Shown here in pieces: positions 35,401 to 45,349 of a DNA stretch of 64,000 nucleotides (the stretch's first letter is position 1; every line of letters begins with the position of its first letter). The notes under the pieces were generated by a model, which saw only the letters and a program-made list of their open reading frames with translations, was not told where the DNA came from and did not search any database. The DNA comes from Pleurodeles waltl (lineage: Eukaryota; Chordata; Amphibia; Caudata; Salamandridae), in the NCBI RefSeq assembly GCF_031143425.1, contig NC_090437.1, positions 846,499,978 to 846,563,977 of the forward strand. The letters are read 5' to 3'. Both the position numbers and the translations under genes were made by a program.

Positions 35401-37827
35401 TGATGATGGTCTTCTCCGCTGTGCTGCTCTTCCCAGACTTGCCGGGTTTCTTGTGGCCCTTCCTCACCTTGGAAGGTGTCACAGCTGACTCCCCACTCCC
35501 ACCGGGACCCCTGGGAGCGGCTTTGGTGGCTGGAGTCTTCCCCCTCTCCTGCCGGGCACTGGCCAACTTCTGATGCTTCACAGGTGGGGGACTGTCTGTG
35601 CTGTGGCTCCGTGCCACACTGGCTGCCCTGGTGGCCGGTGCACTCCAGATTCCGGTGACTACAGGCACCACTGGTCCCGGAGATGTTGTGGCTGAGGTGC
35701 TAGTTCGGGACCTAGGAGACGGACGGGGTGGGGGAGGTGTAGGAAAGAGGTCAAGGTTGGAGAGGAAAGGTTTTTTGGACACCCTGGGACGGGTAGCTGG
35801 AGGGGGTTTGGGAGTGGAGGAAGAGGTGGTGGTTGTAGGAGGTGCTCGTTTGCTGACTTTGGGTGAAGGTGCATGCGCTGGAGGCTGTCGTGAAGTGGAT
35901 GGCTGTTGGGTGGGTGTGTGCCTGCGTTTGTGTATCTTGGGAGGGGGCATCACAGACACACTGGGAGAGGACACAGGGGACGTGTGAATGGTAGTGGGGG
36001 TGATGACTGCACATGAGCGGGGTGTGGTGGTGATGGAGGTAGTGGCTGTAGATGTAGTGCATGCGGGTGTGAGTGAAGACGAGACTGGGAGGGAGGAGGG
36101 AGACGAGGAGGAGAGGGACACAGTGGAGGCAGTAGATGTTGGTGTGTCTGCATGTGTGTGATGCTTGCGTGAGTGCCTGTGGGATGTGTGGTGCTTATGT
36201 TTGCCTGAGCTTCCCTTGTGTGTTGACGTGTGTGCATGCTGGTCTGTAGGTGTGCTTGGGATAGGCTGAGATACAGGGGATTGGGTCGGGGTGGAGGAAG
36301 TTGGAGGGGGGAGGCTAGACACAGGGACAATGGCTGCCAATAGTGCTGAGGCCAGAGTCTGAAAAGCTCGCTGAAGGGCCGCCTGACCAGAATGAATGCC
36401 CTCCAGGAATGCATTTGTTTGTTGCAACTGCCTTTCTACACCCTGGATGGCATTCAAAATGGTAGACTGCCCAACAGGGAGGGACCTGAGGAGGTCAATG
36501 GCCTCCTCACTGAGGGCAGCAGGGGTGACTGGGGAAGGGCCTGAGGTGCCTGCGGCGAAGGTGATGCCCACCCTCCCGGGTGAGCGGGCACGGGGCAAAG
36601 GCTGAGGGGCTGCTGGGAGGGTGGTGCTGGAAGGGGGGGGTGGTGGCTGGACCTGTAGATGGGGGTGGCACAGATGTTGCCGTCACCACAAGGGAGCACA
36701 CATCAGAGAACGAGTCTGTGTCACTGGTCTCAGCTCCTGTCCCCGCCGTGGAGCTCCCCTCACCCTCCGTCCCACTGGTGAAGTCCGAGTCCGTAGTGTG
36801 GCCCTCCATGGCCATGTGGGATGCAGCCCCCTGGTGCTCCGGTGCCACTGCTCTTCTGCCTGATGATGCCAATGCACACAAGAACAGGGAGACCACAAAA
36901 AGGGGGGGGACAACAGAAGAAAGACATGTTGAGTGCATGCATTACCATTGGCGGACACAACAGACACAGAAGCCCCCTGCACTACGCCGCGCTCGTGGGC
37001 TCCACAGTTCAATTCTTGGGAAATGGCCTACAAGGCTATGGACGACATCTGCACACATACATGACACAGAGGCATGACTGGGTGTACTTGGCACTCTACA
37101 GAGGTGGGGTGGGGTGCCACATGGCCTGCCTTACGGAGGGACCTTGCCTACGGAACTCGCCCTGGCCTAGGGAAACCCACAGCCCACCTCCCCCACCCAG
37201 ACCCCTCCACTGCGCGCAAAGTCAGCAGAATGAGAGTGTACTCACCCCCTTGTGGCTGCTGTGATGCCCTCAAGAGCCCATCCAACTCCGGGTAGGTCAC
37301 CGCCAGGATCCTGAACATCAGGGGGGTCATGGTGCGACGGGCACCCTTCCCACGTTGGGAGGCCATCCCCAGCTGAGCCTCCGCCGTCTTCTCGCTCCAG
37401 CCGCGAATGTCCTCCCATCTTTTCCGGCAGTGGGTGCTCCGTCTGTGGTAGACCCCCAGGGTCCGGACGTCCTTGGCGATGGCACGCCAAATATGTTTTT
37501 TCTGGTGGGCGCTGACCTACATGAAATGTACAGGGGGAAGAGTAAGTTATTACCAACTGCATAGTCAAAGTGATTGGCCCCCATCCCAACCCTTGCCATG
37601 TGGCACATGCATTCACCGTCGTTTCATGCACGCCGTACTCTCACCCAATTCTTCTTACATCCAGCCATCTCCCCACAGACATAGCCCATACAACATGCTC
37701 CCTGTGTACTTACCTGTTTGTCTGGAGGACCGTGGAGTAGCGTGTACTGGGGGAGGACCCCATCCACCAGTTTCTCCAACTCCTCCGATGTGAAGGCAGG
37801 GGCCCTTTCCCCAGACACTCGAGCCAT
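35189..37827 (-). pseudogene. E2 gene A: Myb/SANT-like protein with long Ser/Thr/Pro-rich repeat tail
   Basis: Exon 1 is 37827-37714 (38 codons, MARVSGERAPAFTSEELEKL, GTAAGT donor). Exon 2 is 37516-37246 (acceptor CATGTAG, donor GTGAGT) and is fully open: QKKHIWRAIAKDVRTLGV, STHCRKRWEDIRGW, FRILAVTYPELDGLL. These two exons form a Myb/SANT-like (Myb_DNA-bind_5-type) domain. Exon 3 starts about 36865 after CATCATCAG in matching phase. It has a Ser/Thr/Glu-rich linker, then a helical block (AALSEEAIDLLRSLPVGQST, ERQLQQTNAFLEGI), then a very long Ser/Thr/Pro and basic tail ending in 11-residue repeats. A frameshift in a C8 run near 36632-36639 separates linker and helical block; a TAG at about 35189 ends the frame inside the repeats. 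The gene lies wholly in transposase intron 1, antisense. Confidence 0.8.
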
Positions 37828-38275
37828 TGTCTCTTCCAGACCGAGGTCACAGCAGCACTTGCAGTGTAGGTCCTCTCCTGTCGAAGATCAGGTATCGAGT
37901 GATTGAACAGATAGAAAATGGCGGTCACGTCCACGGCGGTACGTACCGTCACCGCCGGCGTACATCGTCATTGGCTCCTGGGACCCATAGGGTCTAATGT
38001 TAACCAATGCAGCATTGCGCTGCGGTCTTCGACCGCCTACCGCGACGGTGTACAACGCCAGCGCAGTTACCTCACATCCCATTGTCCCACTTTGGAGGTC
38101 AGGCAGCCGCCATTTCAGGGGCCCGCATGGCTTAATTTTCAACTGCGTCACACATACCTAGGCCTAGACTCAACACACATACAGGCCACCTTTTGTGTAT
38201 GAATGGTGTTCTGTGTAAACTGTGGGTACGTACCTCTGAGTTGTTTGACTCTGTACTCGCTGTTGTCCTTCATAG
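37828..38275. other. Spacer between gene A and transposase exon 2
   Basis: About 450 bp homologous to 3193-3611 (E1) and 54788-55110 (E3), with gcggt/accgc-rich stretches near 37925-37960 and 38025-38065. Likely gene A promoter and end of transposase intron 1. Confidence 0.5.
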
Positions 38276-39405
38276 GCACCGTCCACTGGGAAATGTGAGG
38301 AGATGGCGGCATCCTCCGGTGTACCGACCGTTGGTGGACCTGTCGACAATGGAGGAGCGACATGTGATTATCACATACAGGCTTGACCGTGCCACAATCC
38401 AGGAACTGTGTACCCAATTTGGAGCCAGACCTGATGTCAGCAATCCGCCATCCCACAGGAATCCCCCCTCACGTGCAGGTGCTGTCAGTGCTCCATTTCC
38501 TTGCAAGTGGGTCATTTCAAACAACAGTGGCCATAGCATTAGGGATGTCCCAGCCTATGTTTTCCAACGTGTTGTCCAGAGTGTTGTCTGCCCTTCTGAA
38601 ACACATGCGGAGCTACATCGTTTTTCCTCAGGTGGAGGATTTGCCTACAGTGAAAGGTGATTTCTATGCCCTAGGACATATCCCCAACATCATAGGTGCC
38701 ATTGATGGGACCCATGTGGCTTTGGTACCCCCCCACAGGAGTGAACAGGTGTACAGAAACCAGAAGAGTTATCATTCAATGAATGTACAGATGGTATGTT
38801 TGGCAGACCAGTACATCTCCCATGTGAATGCCATGTTCCTTGGCTCAGTTCATGACGCCTACATCCTGCGGAATAGCAGCATCCCTCATGTGATGGGTCA
38901 ACTCCATAGGCACTGTGTGTGGCTATTAGGTGAGCACCTGGAAGCAAGACAGTGGGAATGGTTCTCTGGGGATATCCCTACAGGTTAGTGCGTGTCTACC
39001 AGTTATCCCTCGCCATTTGGAGGTGACTCTGGTTACCCCAACCTGTCATGGTTACTGACCCCAGTGAGGAATCCCAGGACAAGGGCAGAGGAACGCTACA
39101 ATGAGGCCCATGGGCGAACTAGGAGGGTGAGCGAGCGGACCTTCGGCCTCCTGAAGGCCAGGTTCCGGTGCCTCCATATGACATGTGGATCCCTATTCTA
39201 CTCACCAAAGAAGGTGTGCCAGATCATTGTGGCCTGCTGTATGCTTCAAAACTTGGCTTTGCGACGACAGGTGCCTTTTCTGCAGGAGGATGGTCCAGAT
39301 GGCGGTGTTTTGGCAGCTGTGGAGCCTGTGGACAGTGAAGACGAGGAAGCAGAGGAAGAAGACATGACCAACAGGGACTCAGTGATCCAGCAATATTTCC
39401 AGTGA

Positions 39406-39884
39406 GACACAGGTAAGAGTACAGACCTGCCTACTACATGTACTTAAACACTACTACCTCTCTACTGTCTGTCGTTTTCACCCAGTGTATGGTCACTGAG
39501 TTGTCACTTTCCCTTACGATTTCACAGATGTGGGTCCCACTGTGTGACATCTGCTTAGATTCCTCATGGACTAGAGCTGTGTGACATAGGTATGTTGACA
39601 TTGTAATTGAAAGAGCATTTTGTCACTGTAATAGCTAATACACTATTTCGAAATCACAGACAGACTCCAGATTGTTTTGTGCTTTAAGTGTGTTTATTTA
39701 AGTGCTCAATATTGGAGGGGGTAGTGAAATGGTGAGGGGTGATGGCGGAGGAATGTCCATGGCAGAGTCCAGTCTATTAGTCTCACAGGTGCATTGCCCA
39801 TATGGGCATAGAAAGTGGAGCTGGGGCAGTTTAAGGATGGACAGGGTGACAAAGTGGGACAGTAGGATGACAATCAGGGTGGTC
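39406..39884. other. Intergenic spacer between the convergent 3' ends of transposase and gene B (E2)
   Basis: Contains TTTATT at 39692-39697, AATAAA on the minus strand, suitable as the gene B poly(A) signal. No clear AATAAA was found for the transposase. Confidence 0.45.
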
Positions 39885-40164
39885 TCATTTCTTGGCGGGG
39901 GTCTTGGCATCATGCTCTGTCTTGTTCCTGGATCTCAGGGATGGTTTGCGGGGTGATTCTCCCTCTGCAGGGGGTGGAGTGCTGGTGTGGTGGTCCTGTG
40001 GCGGGGCGTCCTGTCCACTAGCGCCGGCGGAGGTGGTGGGCAGTTCATCGTCCATGCTAGTGTCAGGGGCCCATTGTAGTGCCACAGTGTCCCTCCTGGT
40101 GTTCATGAGTTCCTTCAGCACCCCTATGATGGTGCCCAGGGTGGAGCTGATGGTTCTGAGTTCC

Positions 40165-40169
40165 TCCCT
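40165..40169. repeat. Target-site duplication, left copy (ctccc)
   Basis: ctccc immediately left of LTR1 is repeated at 47473-47477 immediately right of LTR2. Five bases is typical of LTR retrotransposon integration. Confidence 0.9.
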
Positions 40170-42291
40170 GTTGGACTTTTGCTTATGCAGGGTCATCCCC
40201 AGACTTTTTTGCCTCCTGCCTCCTATATTTTTCTGACATGTTGCTGTTGGCTTTTCAACTCTGAGCACTTTACCACTGCTAACCAGTGCTAAAGTGCATA
40301 TGCTCTCCTGTTTAAATTGTATGTAAGTGGTTCATCCATGATTGGCATATTTGAATTACTAGTAAGTCCCTAGTAATGTGCACTAGAGGTGCCAGGGCCT
40401 GTAAATCAAATGCTACTAGTGGGCCTGCAGCACTGGTTGTGCCACCCACATAAGTAGCTCTGTAATCATGTCTCAGACCTGCCACTGCAGTGTCTGTGTG
40501 TGTATTCTTACACTGTAAATTCGACTTGGCAAGTGTACCCACTTGCCAGGCCTAAACCTTCCCTTTCCTTACATGTAAGGCACCCCTAAGGTAGGCCCTA
40601 GGTAGCCCCAAGGGCAGGGTGCAGTGTATGGATAAGGTAGGACATATAGTAATGTGGTTTATATGTCCTAACAGTGAAATACTGCCAATTTCGTTTTCAC
40701 TGTTGCAAGGTCTGTCTCTCTCATAGGATAATATGGGGGCTACCTTTAAATATGATTAAAGTGTAGATTCCCCTAGAGAGTAGATGGACATGTGGAGTTT
40801 GGGATCCCTGAACTCACAATTTAAAAATACATCTTTTAGTAAAGTTGATTTTAAGATTGTGCGTTTGGAAATGCCACTTTTAGAAAGTGAGCATTTTCTT
40901 GCTTAAACCATTCTGTGACTCTGCCTTGTTTGTGGATTCCCTGTCTGGGTCAGTTTGACAGTTGGGTTGTTTTTCACCTCACACCAGACAGTGACACAAA
41001 GGGAGCTGGGGTGTGATCTGCATTTCCTGATTAGCCATCTCTGCTAGGAGGGAGGGGTGGAGTGGTCACTCTCATCTGAAAGGACTGTGCCTGCCTCTGA
41101 CAATGCTGTCTCCAGCCCCCTGGTGTGTGTCTGAGGCCTTGCCTGGGCAAGGCAGGATGTCACAAGAAGGTGTGAGTCCCCTTTGAAGGAAGGTGACTTC
41201 AAAGACTAAAATGGGTATAAGAAGGGCACCCAAACTTACAAACTTGAGAAACACTTCTGGAATCAAGGGGAACCTCTGCCTGGAGAAGAGCTGATCGCTG
41301 AGGAACAAGTGCTGCCCTGCCTGTGACTGTGCTTTGTGGAGCTTTCCTGCAGTGCTGCTTCTGCCTGAGTAAGAGGGCAAAGACTGGACTTTGTGTGCCT
41401 TCCATCTTGAAGAAGAAATCTCCAAGGGCTTGATGTAGAGCTTGCCTCCTGTTGTTGAAGTCTCAGGGATAGCAAAGACTTCTTCCTGCCAGCACCTGGA
41501 GTCTCTGGAGAGACCCCTACTCTGCTCTGTGGTGCCCTTCCAGTTCCTGGGACCCTGAAAGGAGAGGCTGGCAGCCTAAGGACAAAAATACACGCACCGA
41601 GGGCCGTGCGGAGAAAAGATCGACGCGAATCCGATCGCGGCTGAGAAAACGACGCGACGCCGGCTCCGCAGCTGAGAAACGACGCCGCAGGAAACGCGAC
41701 CGGAGAATCGACGCCCGGAGCAGGAGAAACGACGCGCAGCATCGCTGACGAAGGCTGAGAGATCGCAACCAGCGCCGCGGGACTTTCGGACCGTCGCGTG
41801 GCTGGCTTTTTCGACGCGCCTCGCCGTGCCGAGCTGTTTTCGACGCATATAACCGTGCAGGGTTATTTTCGACGCACACCGCCCGTGCGGGGTTATTTTT
41901 GCCGCAAACCAGGTACATTTTCACGCTAGCAGCGCTAGTGTGGTGTTACAACTACCTAAAGACTCTTTTTATTTTAAACCTTTAAAAAATCATAACTTGA
42001 CTTGTGTATGTTGGATTTTTGTCGTTTTGGTCTTGTTTTGTCTAGATAAATATTTCCTATTTGTCTAAACTGGTGTTGTGTCATTTTGTAGTGTTTTCAT
42101 TAAGTTACTGTGTGTGTTGGTACAAATACTTTACGCCCAGCACTCTGAGGTTAAGCCTACTGCTCTGCCAAGCTACCAAGGGGGTAAGCAGGGGTTAGCT
42201 GAGGGTGATTCTCTTTTATCCTAACTAGAGTGAGGGTCCTTGCTTGAACAGGGGGTAACCTGACTGTCAACCAAAGACCCCATTTCTAACA
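40170..42291 (+). repeat. 5' LTR (LTR1)
   Basis: 2,122 bp, TG...CA termini. It differs from LTR2 at three places I could see: CCC versus CCCC near 40200, G versus T near 40735, and G versus T near 42053. It includes a TATA-like gggtataagaagg near 41213-41225 and a CpG-rich stretch (about 41580-41940) with repeated gagaaacgacgc motifs. Confidence 0.93.
41580..41940 (+). promoter_or_regulatory. CpG-rich segment of LTR1 with repeated gacgc motifs
   Basis: Dense CpG in an otherwise CpG-poor neighbourhood, with gagaaacgacgc-like and ttcgacgc repeats. The identical segment is at 46761-47121 in LTR2. Possible promoter or R-region element; the activity is inferred. Confidence 0.45.
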
Positions 42292-42310
42292 TTGGTGACC
42301 AGCGGTCGGG
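42292..42310 (+). other. Candidate primer-binding site
   Basis: ttggtgaccagcggtcggg begins directly after the TAACA end of LTR1. A TGG start within one base of the LTR end is what a tRNA 3'-CCA primer needs. I could not match it to a particular tRNA. Confidence 0.6.
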
Positions 42311-42491
42311 ATTTGGACTTGTATTTGTACTTGACATACAGTAATTAAGTGTACACTACTGTTTTGATCTCAGACCACTACGTGACCACATACTACTTGT
42401 CTTGTGATTCTGCTTTTTGTTCTCTGATGTCCTCCTGGAAGTATTGATAATATTTTTGGACTTTGGTTTTTGGTTGTGAAGCCTTTGCAGA

Positions 42492-45314
42492 ATGGAAGTC
42501 AATTTCTGGCACCTATTTATGTATAAAAAGTGGCAGCTTAAAGCATTTTGCATGGAAAGGGGACTGGCTGTGAACAAGAAATCCAGAAGGGAGGATCTTG
42601 AGTCAGCCCTGTTTCAGTATGAATTGAAACGTTGTCAGGCAACACCACCAAATGAGTCTGAGGAGGATGACTACTCCGAAGAGGAGGAAACAGAAAGAGA
42701 TGAGTGGCTCCTAGCTCGAATCCGGAGTCTGGAAGAGCTAGATGCAGAGCTTGAGAGGGCTGAGGAGGAGAGAGCCTTAGTCCTAGAAAAAGAAAGGATT
42801 GCAGCTCAAGAGCTGAGCTGTGAAGAGCTGAAGCTGGAGGCCATGAGGGCTGAGTCCAGTTCAGATGGTGGCAGCAAAAATCTTGTATCCAGTACTGCTG
42901 AAGAAGTGCACATGCCCAGAGATGTGGTGCCCTACTTGAAGGAGGGAGTTAACACACGCCAGGAGGTTCAGGGGTATGAGGTAGCTCCAGTGATGCACAG
43001 GGTCCCTGAGGTGGATTGGGGAACTGGCATGGGGAGTCATATTCCTACTGGTGGGAGGGACACTCTACTGACTCTAAGTGAGAGTGACAGGGAGAGGGGT
43101 TCCCCCCAAGTAGAAGTCCTGGTTATGGAGTGTGAAAACATCCCAGAAGAGTGTGGGTTGAGTGTCAGGGACAGTCAGGTACTGTCTCACCAGTCTCAGG
43201 AGGGTGATGTGGGGTGCTTTGTCAAAGCAGAGTCACTGGATGGTTGGGTGAAGGGTACTTTGGTTAATTCATGTGAGGGGCTGAGTGATGTAATTGCTGG
43301 AGAGCATATGTCTAGTCCTTATTTTCCAGAGCTATGCCAACACCAGGTGGAGTGTGAGTTCTCTGACCCCAGGGAGCTTACAATGGAGGCAGACTTCTGG
43401 GTGAGTACCAGAGAGTCTGAAGAGGCATTTGGGGGTGCTCCTGAGAGGAGTGGTCTAGGTAGTTCCCAACCAGGTGAGGTAGGGAAGGATTGTAGTGTCC
43501 CAGGTAGGTCCCAGTGTAGTGGGATGGGTGAGGGACCCCATGTCCAGTCTCAGAGGAGAGGGAATGGGGATGGGTTGAGGCCCAAGGTGCCCGAGATCCG
43601 GTCCCAGGTCCTGGAGGGTTTCCTGCGGGAACCCCAGGAGGGGAGCCTAGCCTGTACCATAGGACCATCTGTTGAGGGAGACCCCACAGTGTCAGGAGAA
43701 CTTGGGGGGGCGGCTGTAGCCAGCGTCCCACCAGTTCTGGTGTCTGGCAGTACCACTCCTAGTGAGGGGTTGCAGAAGTCCAGACAGAGGGTTGAGAGGG
43801 GGTTGCGGACCCCAGTGGAGAACCTGGAGGGTCAGGGGTCAGCTCTGAGTGCAGAGCCCCCCAGGAATGACCTTGGTGAGACCATTTCTGGGCTGGGGGG
43901 AATCCAGACTCTGTCAGATGGGCAGAGGTCAGGAGACCTGCGCCAGCCAGACTCTTGTATGGCCCTTGGGGAAAGTGTTTCCCTTGTGGGGGGTAGGTGT
44001 GCCCCCCAGGAAGTCCTGGTGCGCCAGGCAATGATTCAACCGCAGGATGGTGACTCTGGGTTGGATGATCAGGTTCAGGGGGTAAACTCTGACCTGATGG
44101 GGAGTACGTGTGCTCCCAAGGAAGTCCTGGTGTGCCAGGCAATGGTTCAACCGCAGGGTGGTGACTCTGGGTTGAATGATCAGGTTCAGGGGGTAAACTC
44201 TGACCTGATGGGGGGTAAATGTGCTCCCAAGGAAGTCCTGGTGTGCCAGGCAATGGTTCAACCGCAGGGTGGTGACTCTGGGTTGAATGATCAGGTTCAG
44301 GGGGTAAACTCTGACCTGATGGGGGGTAAATGTGCTCCCAAGGAAGTCCTGGTGTGCCAGGCAGTGGTTCAACCGCAGGGTGGTGACCCTGGGTTGGATG
44401 ACCAGGTTCAGAGGGTAAACTCTGACCTGGTAGGGGGTAGGTATGCCCCCCAAGAAGTCCTGGTTTGCCAGGCAGTGATCCAGTCTGTGGGTACAGACCC
44501 CGGATTGGGAGGCCAGGTTAAGGGTGTCCCCCCTGACCTGGAGGAAGGGGCTACTGCTAACAGTACCCCTACCATGTTGTCTTCTGGGGGGGCCGCTCCT
44601 AGTTGGGTGGTTCAGGACCCCAGAAGAGAGGGCAGGGGGAGGGAAGCCTCACCCCTGGCCCTGGTTCAACCTGAAGGTACAGACCCCAGGTTGGAGGATC
44701 AGTTGCAGGTTAACATCCCTGCACTGATGGAAGAATTGTGCAGGCCTGCTTCTACAAGCACCCTGACAGTTTTTGACTCTGGGGGTGCCGCTTCTGCAGG
44801 GAGGGTACAGAGCCCCAGAGGGGAGGACCAGGGTCAGGTTGTCATCCCTGACCTGGTGGAAGAGAGAGTGGTCAAAGGGTGCCAGGCACCTGGGGCTACC
44901 ACCCCCCACTCTCCACAGTCACAGTGGTTAGAGAGGCCTGAGGTCGGGCTCTCATCCCTGACAGTTGTCTGGGGCCACTGTGGCTTACTGTCCTGGTGGA
45001 CAGAGTTGCCCCTGGGGGGGGGAGGACGAGAGTCACACCCCGGGGGTGGAGTGGGCAACACCACTGTGTTGGCCCTGGTGGTACTATCTGCCCATTGCAA
45101 TACATCTGTGAGCAAAGTAAAGTTAGGTGTTGCACAGATGGTGTCTGTAGATGTGGAGAAGGGTTCCCCATGGGTTAGCTTAGTGGGCCCTGAGAGTATG
45201 GACAGAGGGATCCAACTGGAGTCAGGAAGGCGTAGAACTGGAACATGCCCCTGCTGTTGTGGGCCTGGGTCCCTGTTCTATCGCCCCAATCAGGGAAGTA
45301 CATCAAGGTATTGA
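42492..45314 (+). CDS. 940-residue Gag-like protein of the LTR retrotransposon
   Basis: An uninterrupted ORF between the LTRs. Residues about 1-45 (WQLKAFCMERGLAVNKKSRR, then EDLESALFQYE) resemble a SAP-like helix-extension-helix seen at the N-terminus of some vertebrate retroelement Gag-like proteins. Residues about 55-120 are acidic and strongly helical (SEEDDYSEEEETERDEWLL, LEELDAELERAEEERAL), a likely coiled coil. The middle is low-complexity Ser/Gly/Glu/Val-rich. Residues 500-684 are five 37-residue tandem repeats. Near the C-terminus is a small Cys cluster (TCPCCCGPGS), not a CCHC knuckle. No protease or polymerase motif. The long open frame, despite repeats, and near-identical LTRs suggest recent activity. 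The first ATG is at 42492, 200 bp after LTR1. Classification as Gag rests mainly on position. Confidence 0.7.
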   Translation: MEVNFWHLFMYKKWQLKAFCMERGLAVNKKSRREDLESALFQYELKRCQATPPNESEEDDYSEEEETERDEWLLARIRSLEELDAELERAEEERALVLEKERIAAQELSCEELKLEAMRAESSSDGGSKNLVSSTAEEVHMPRDVVPYLKEGVNTRQEVQGYEVAPVMHRVPEVDWGTGMGSHIPTGGRDTLLTLSESDRERGSPQVEVLVMECENIPEECGLSVRDSQVLSHQSQEGDVGCFVKAESLDGWVKGTLVNSCEGLSDVIAGEHMSSPYFPELCQHQVECEFSDPRELTMEADFWVSTRESEEAFGGAPERSGLGSSQPGEVGKDCSVPGRSQCSGMGEGPHVQSQRRGNGDGLRPKVPEIRSQVLEGFLREPQEGSLACTIGPSVEGDPTVSGELGGAAVASVPPVLVSGSTTPSEGLQKSRQRVERGLRTPVENLEGQGSALSAEPPRNDLGETISGLGGIQTLSDGQRSGDLRQPDSCMALGESVSLVGGRCAPQEVLVRQAMIQPQDGDSGLDDQVQGVNSDLMGSTCAPKEVLVCQAMVQPQGGDSGLNDQVQGVNSDLMGGKCAPKEVLVCQAMVQPQGGDSGLNDQVQGVNSDLMGGKCAPKEVLVCQAVVQPQGGDPGLDDQVQRVNSDLVGGRYAPQEVLVCQAVIQSVGTDPGLGGQVKGVPPDLEEGATANSTPTMLSSGGAAPSWVVQDPRREGRGREASPLALVQPEGTDPRLEDQLQVNIPALMEELCRPASTSTLTVFDSGGAASAGRVQSPRGEDQGQVVIPDLVEERVVKGCQAPGATTPHSPQSQWLERPEVGLSSLTVVWGHCGLLSWWTELPLGGGGRESHPGGGVGNTTVLALVVLSAHCNTSVSKVKLGVAQMVSVDVEKGSPWVSLVGPESMDRGIQLESGRRRTGTCPCCCGPGSLFYRPNQGSTSRY
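43989..44543 (+). repeat. Five in-frame 111-bp (37-residue) repeats inside the Gag-like ORF
   Basis: Units begin at 43989, 44100, 44211, 44322 and 44433, with consensus core CAPKEVLVCQAMVQPQGGD. Units 2 and 3 are almost identical; unit 5 is the most diverged. The unit length is a multiple of three, so copy-number change keeps the frame. Confidence 0.92.
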
Positions 45315-45349
45315 TTGTTCTCCCCTGGCTTTAGGCTGGTAGGGGGTTG
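45315..45349 (+). other. Short 3' untranslated part and weak polypurine tract
   Basis: The stop codon of the Gag-like ORF is followed by 35 bp to LTR2; ggtagggggttg (45338-45349) lies directly upstream of the LTR where the plus-strand primer is expected. The tract is short and interrupted. Confidence 0.4.

Larger units (their letters stand above)
32842..39405 (+). pseudogene. HARBI1-like: E2 HARBI1-type DDE transposase (three exons; intron 1 contains gene A antisense)
   Basis: Exon 1 is 32842-32924 (MDPELQILPAIVFLLLYQ..., donor CG|GTGAGT, phase 2). Exon 2 is 38276-38929 after TTCATAG, exon 3 is 39023-39405. The phase 2 donor joins exon 2 in frame to give PRHRPLGNVRRW and VYRPLVDLSTMEERH, which supports the 5.35-kb intron. 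The catalytic residues are all present: Asp in IGAIDGTH, Asp in VHDAYILRNS, Glu in SERTFGLLKARF; the C-terminus is acidic, ending IQQYFQ. One extra T near 38419 breaks the frame between ELCTQ and EPDLMS. The exon 3 acceptor reads TTTGGAG where E1 has TTTGCAG. The protein would excise and insert Harbinger DNA. Apart from the single shift the reading frame is open throughout. Confidence 0.85.

Noticed and set aside
41072..41924. Minus-strand frames within the LTRs, repeated at 46253-47105
   Set aside because: They occur identically in both LTRs, read against the element's sense, and show no domain; they are chance frames in a CpG-rich LTR.
45210..45311. CCHC zinc knuckle at the end of the Gag-like ORF
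   Set aside because: The Cys cluster (TCPCCCGPGS) lacks the CX2CX4HX4C spacing and the His.
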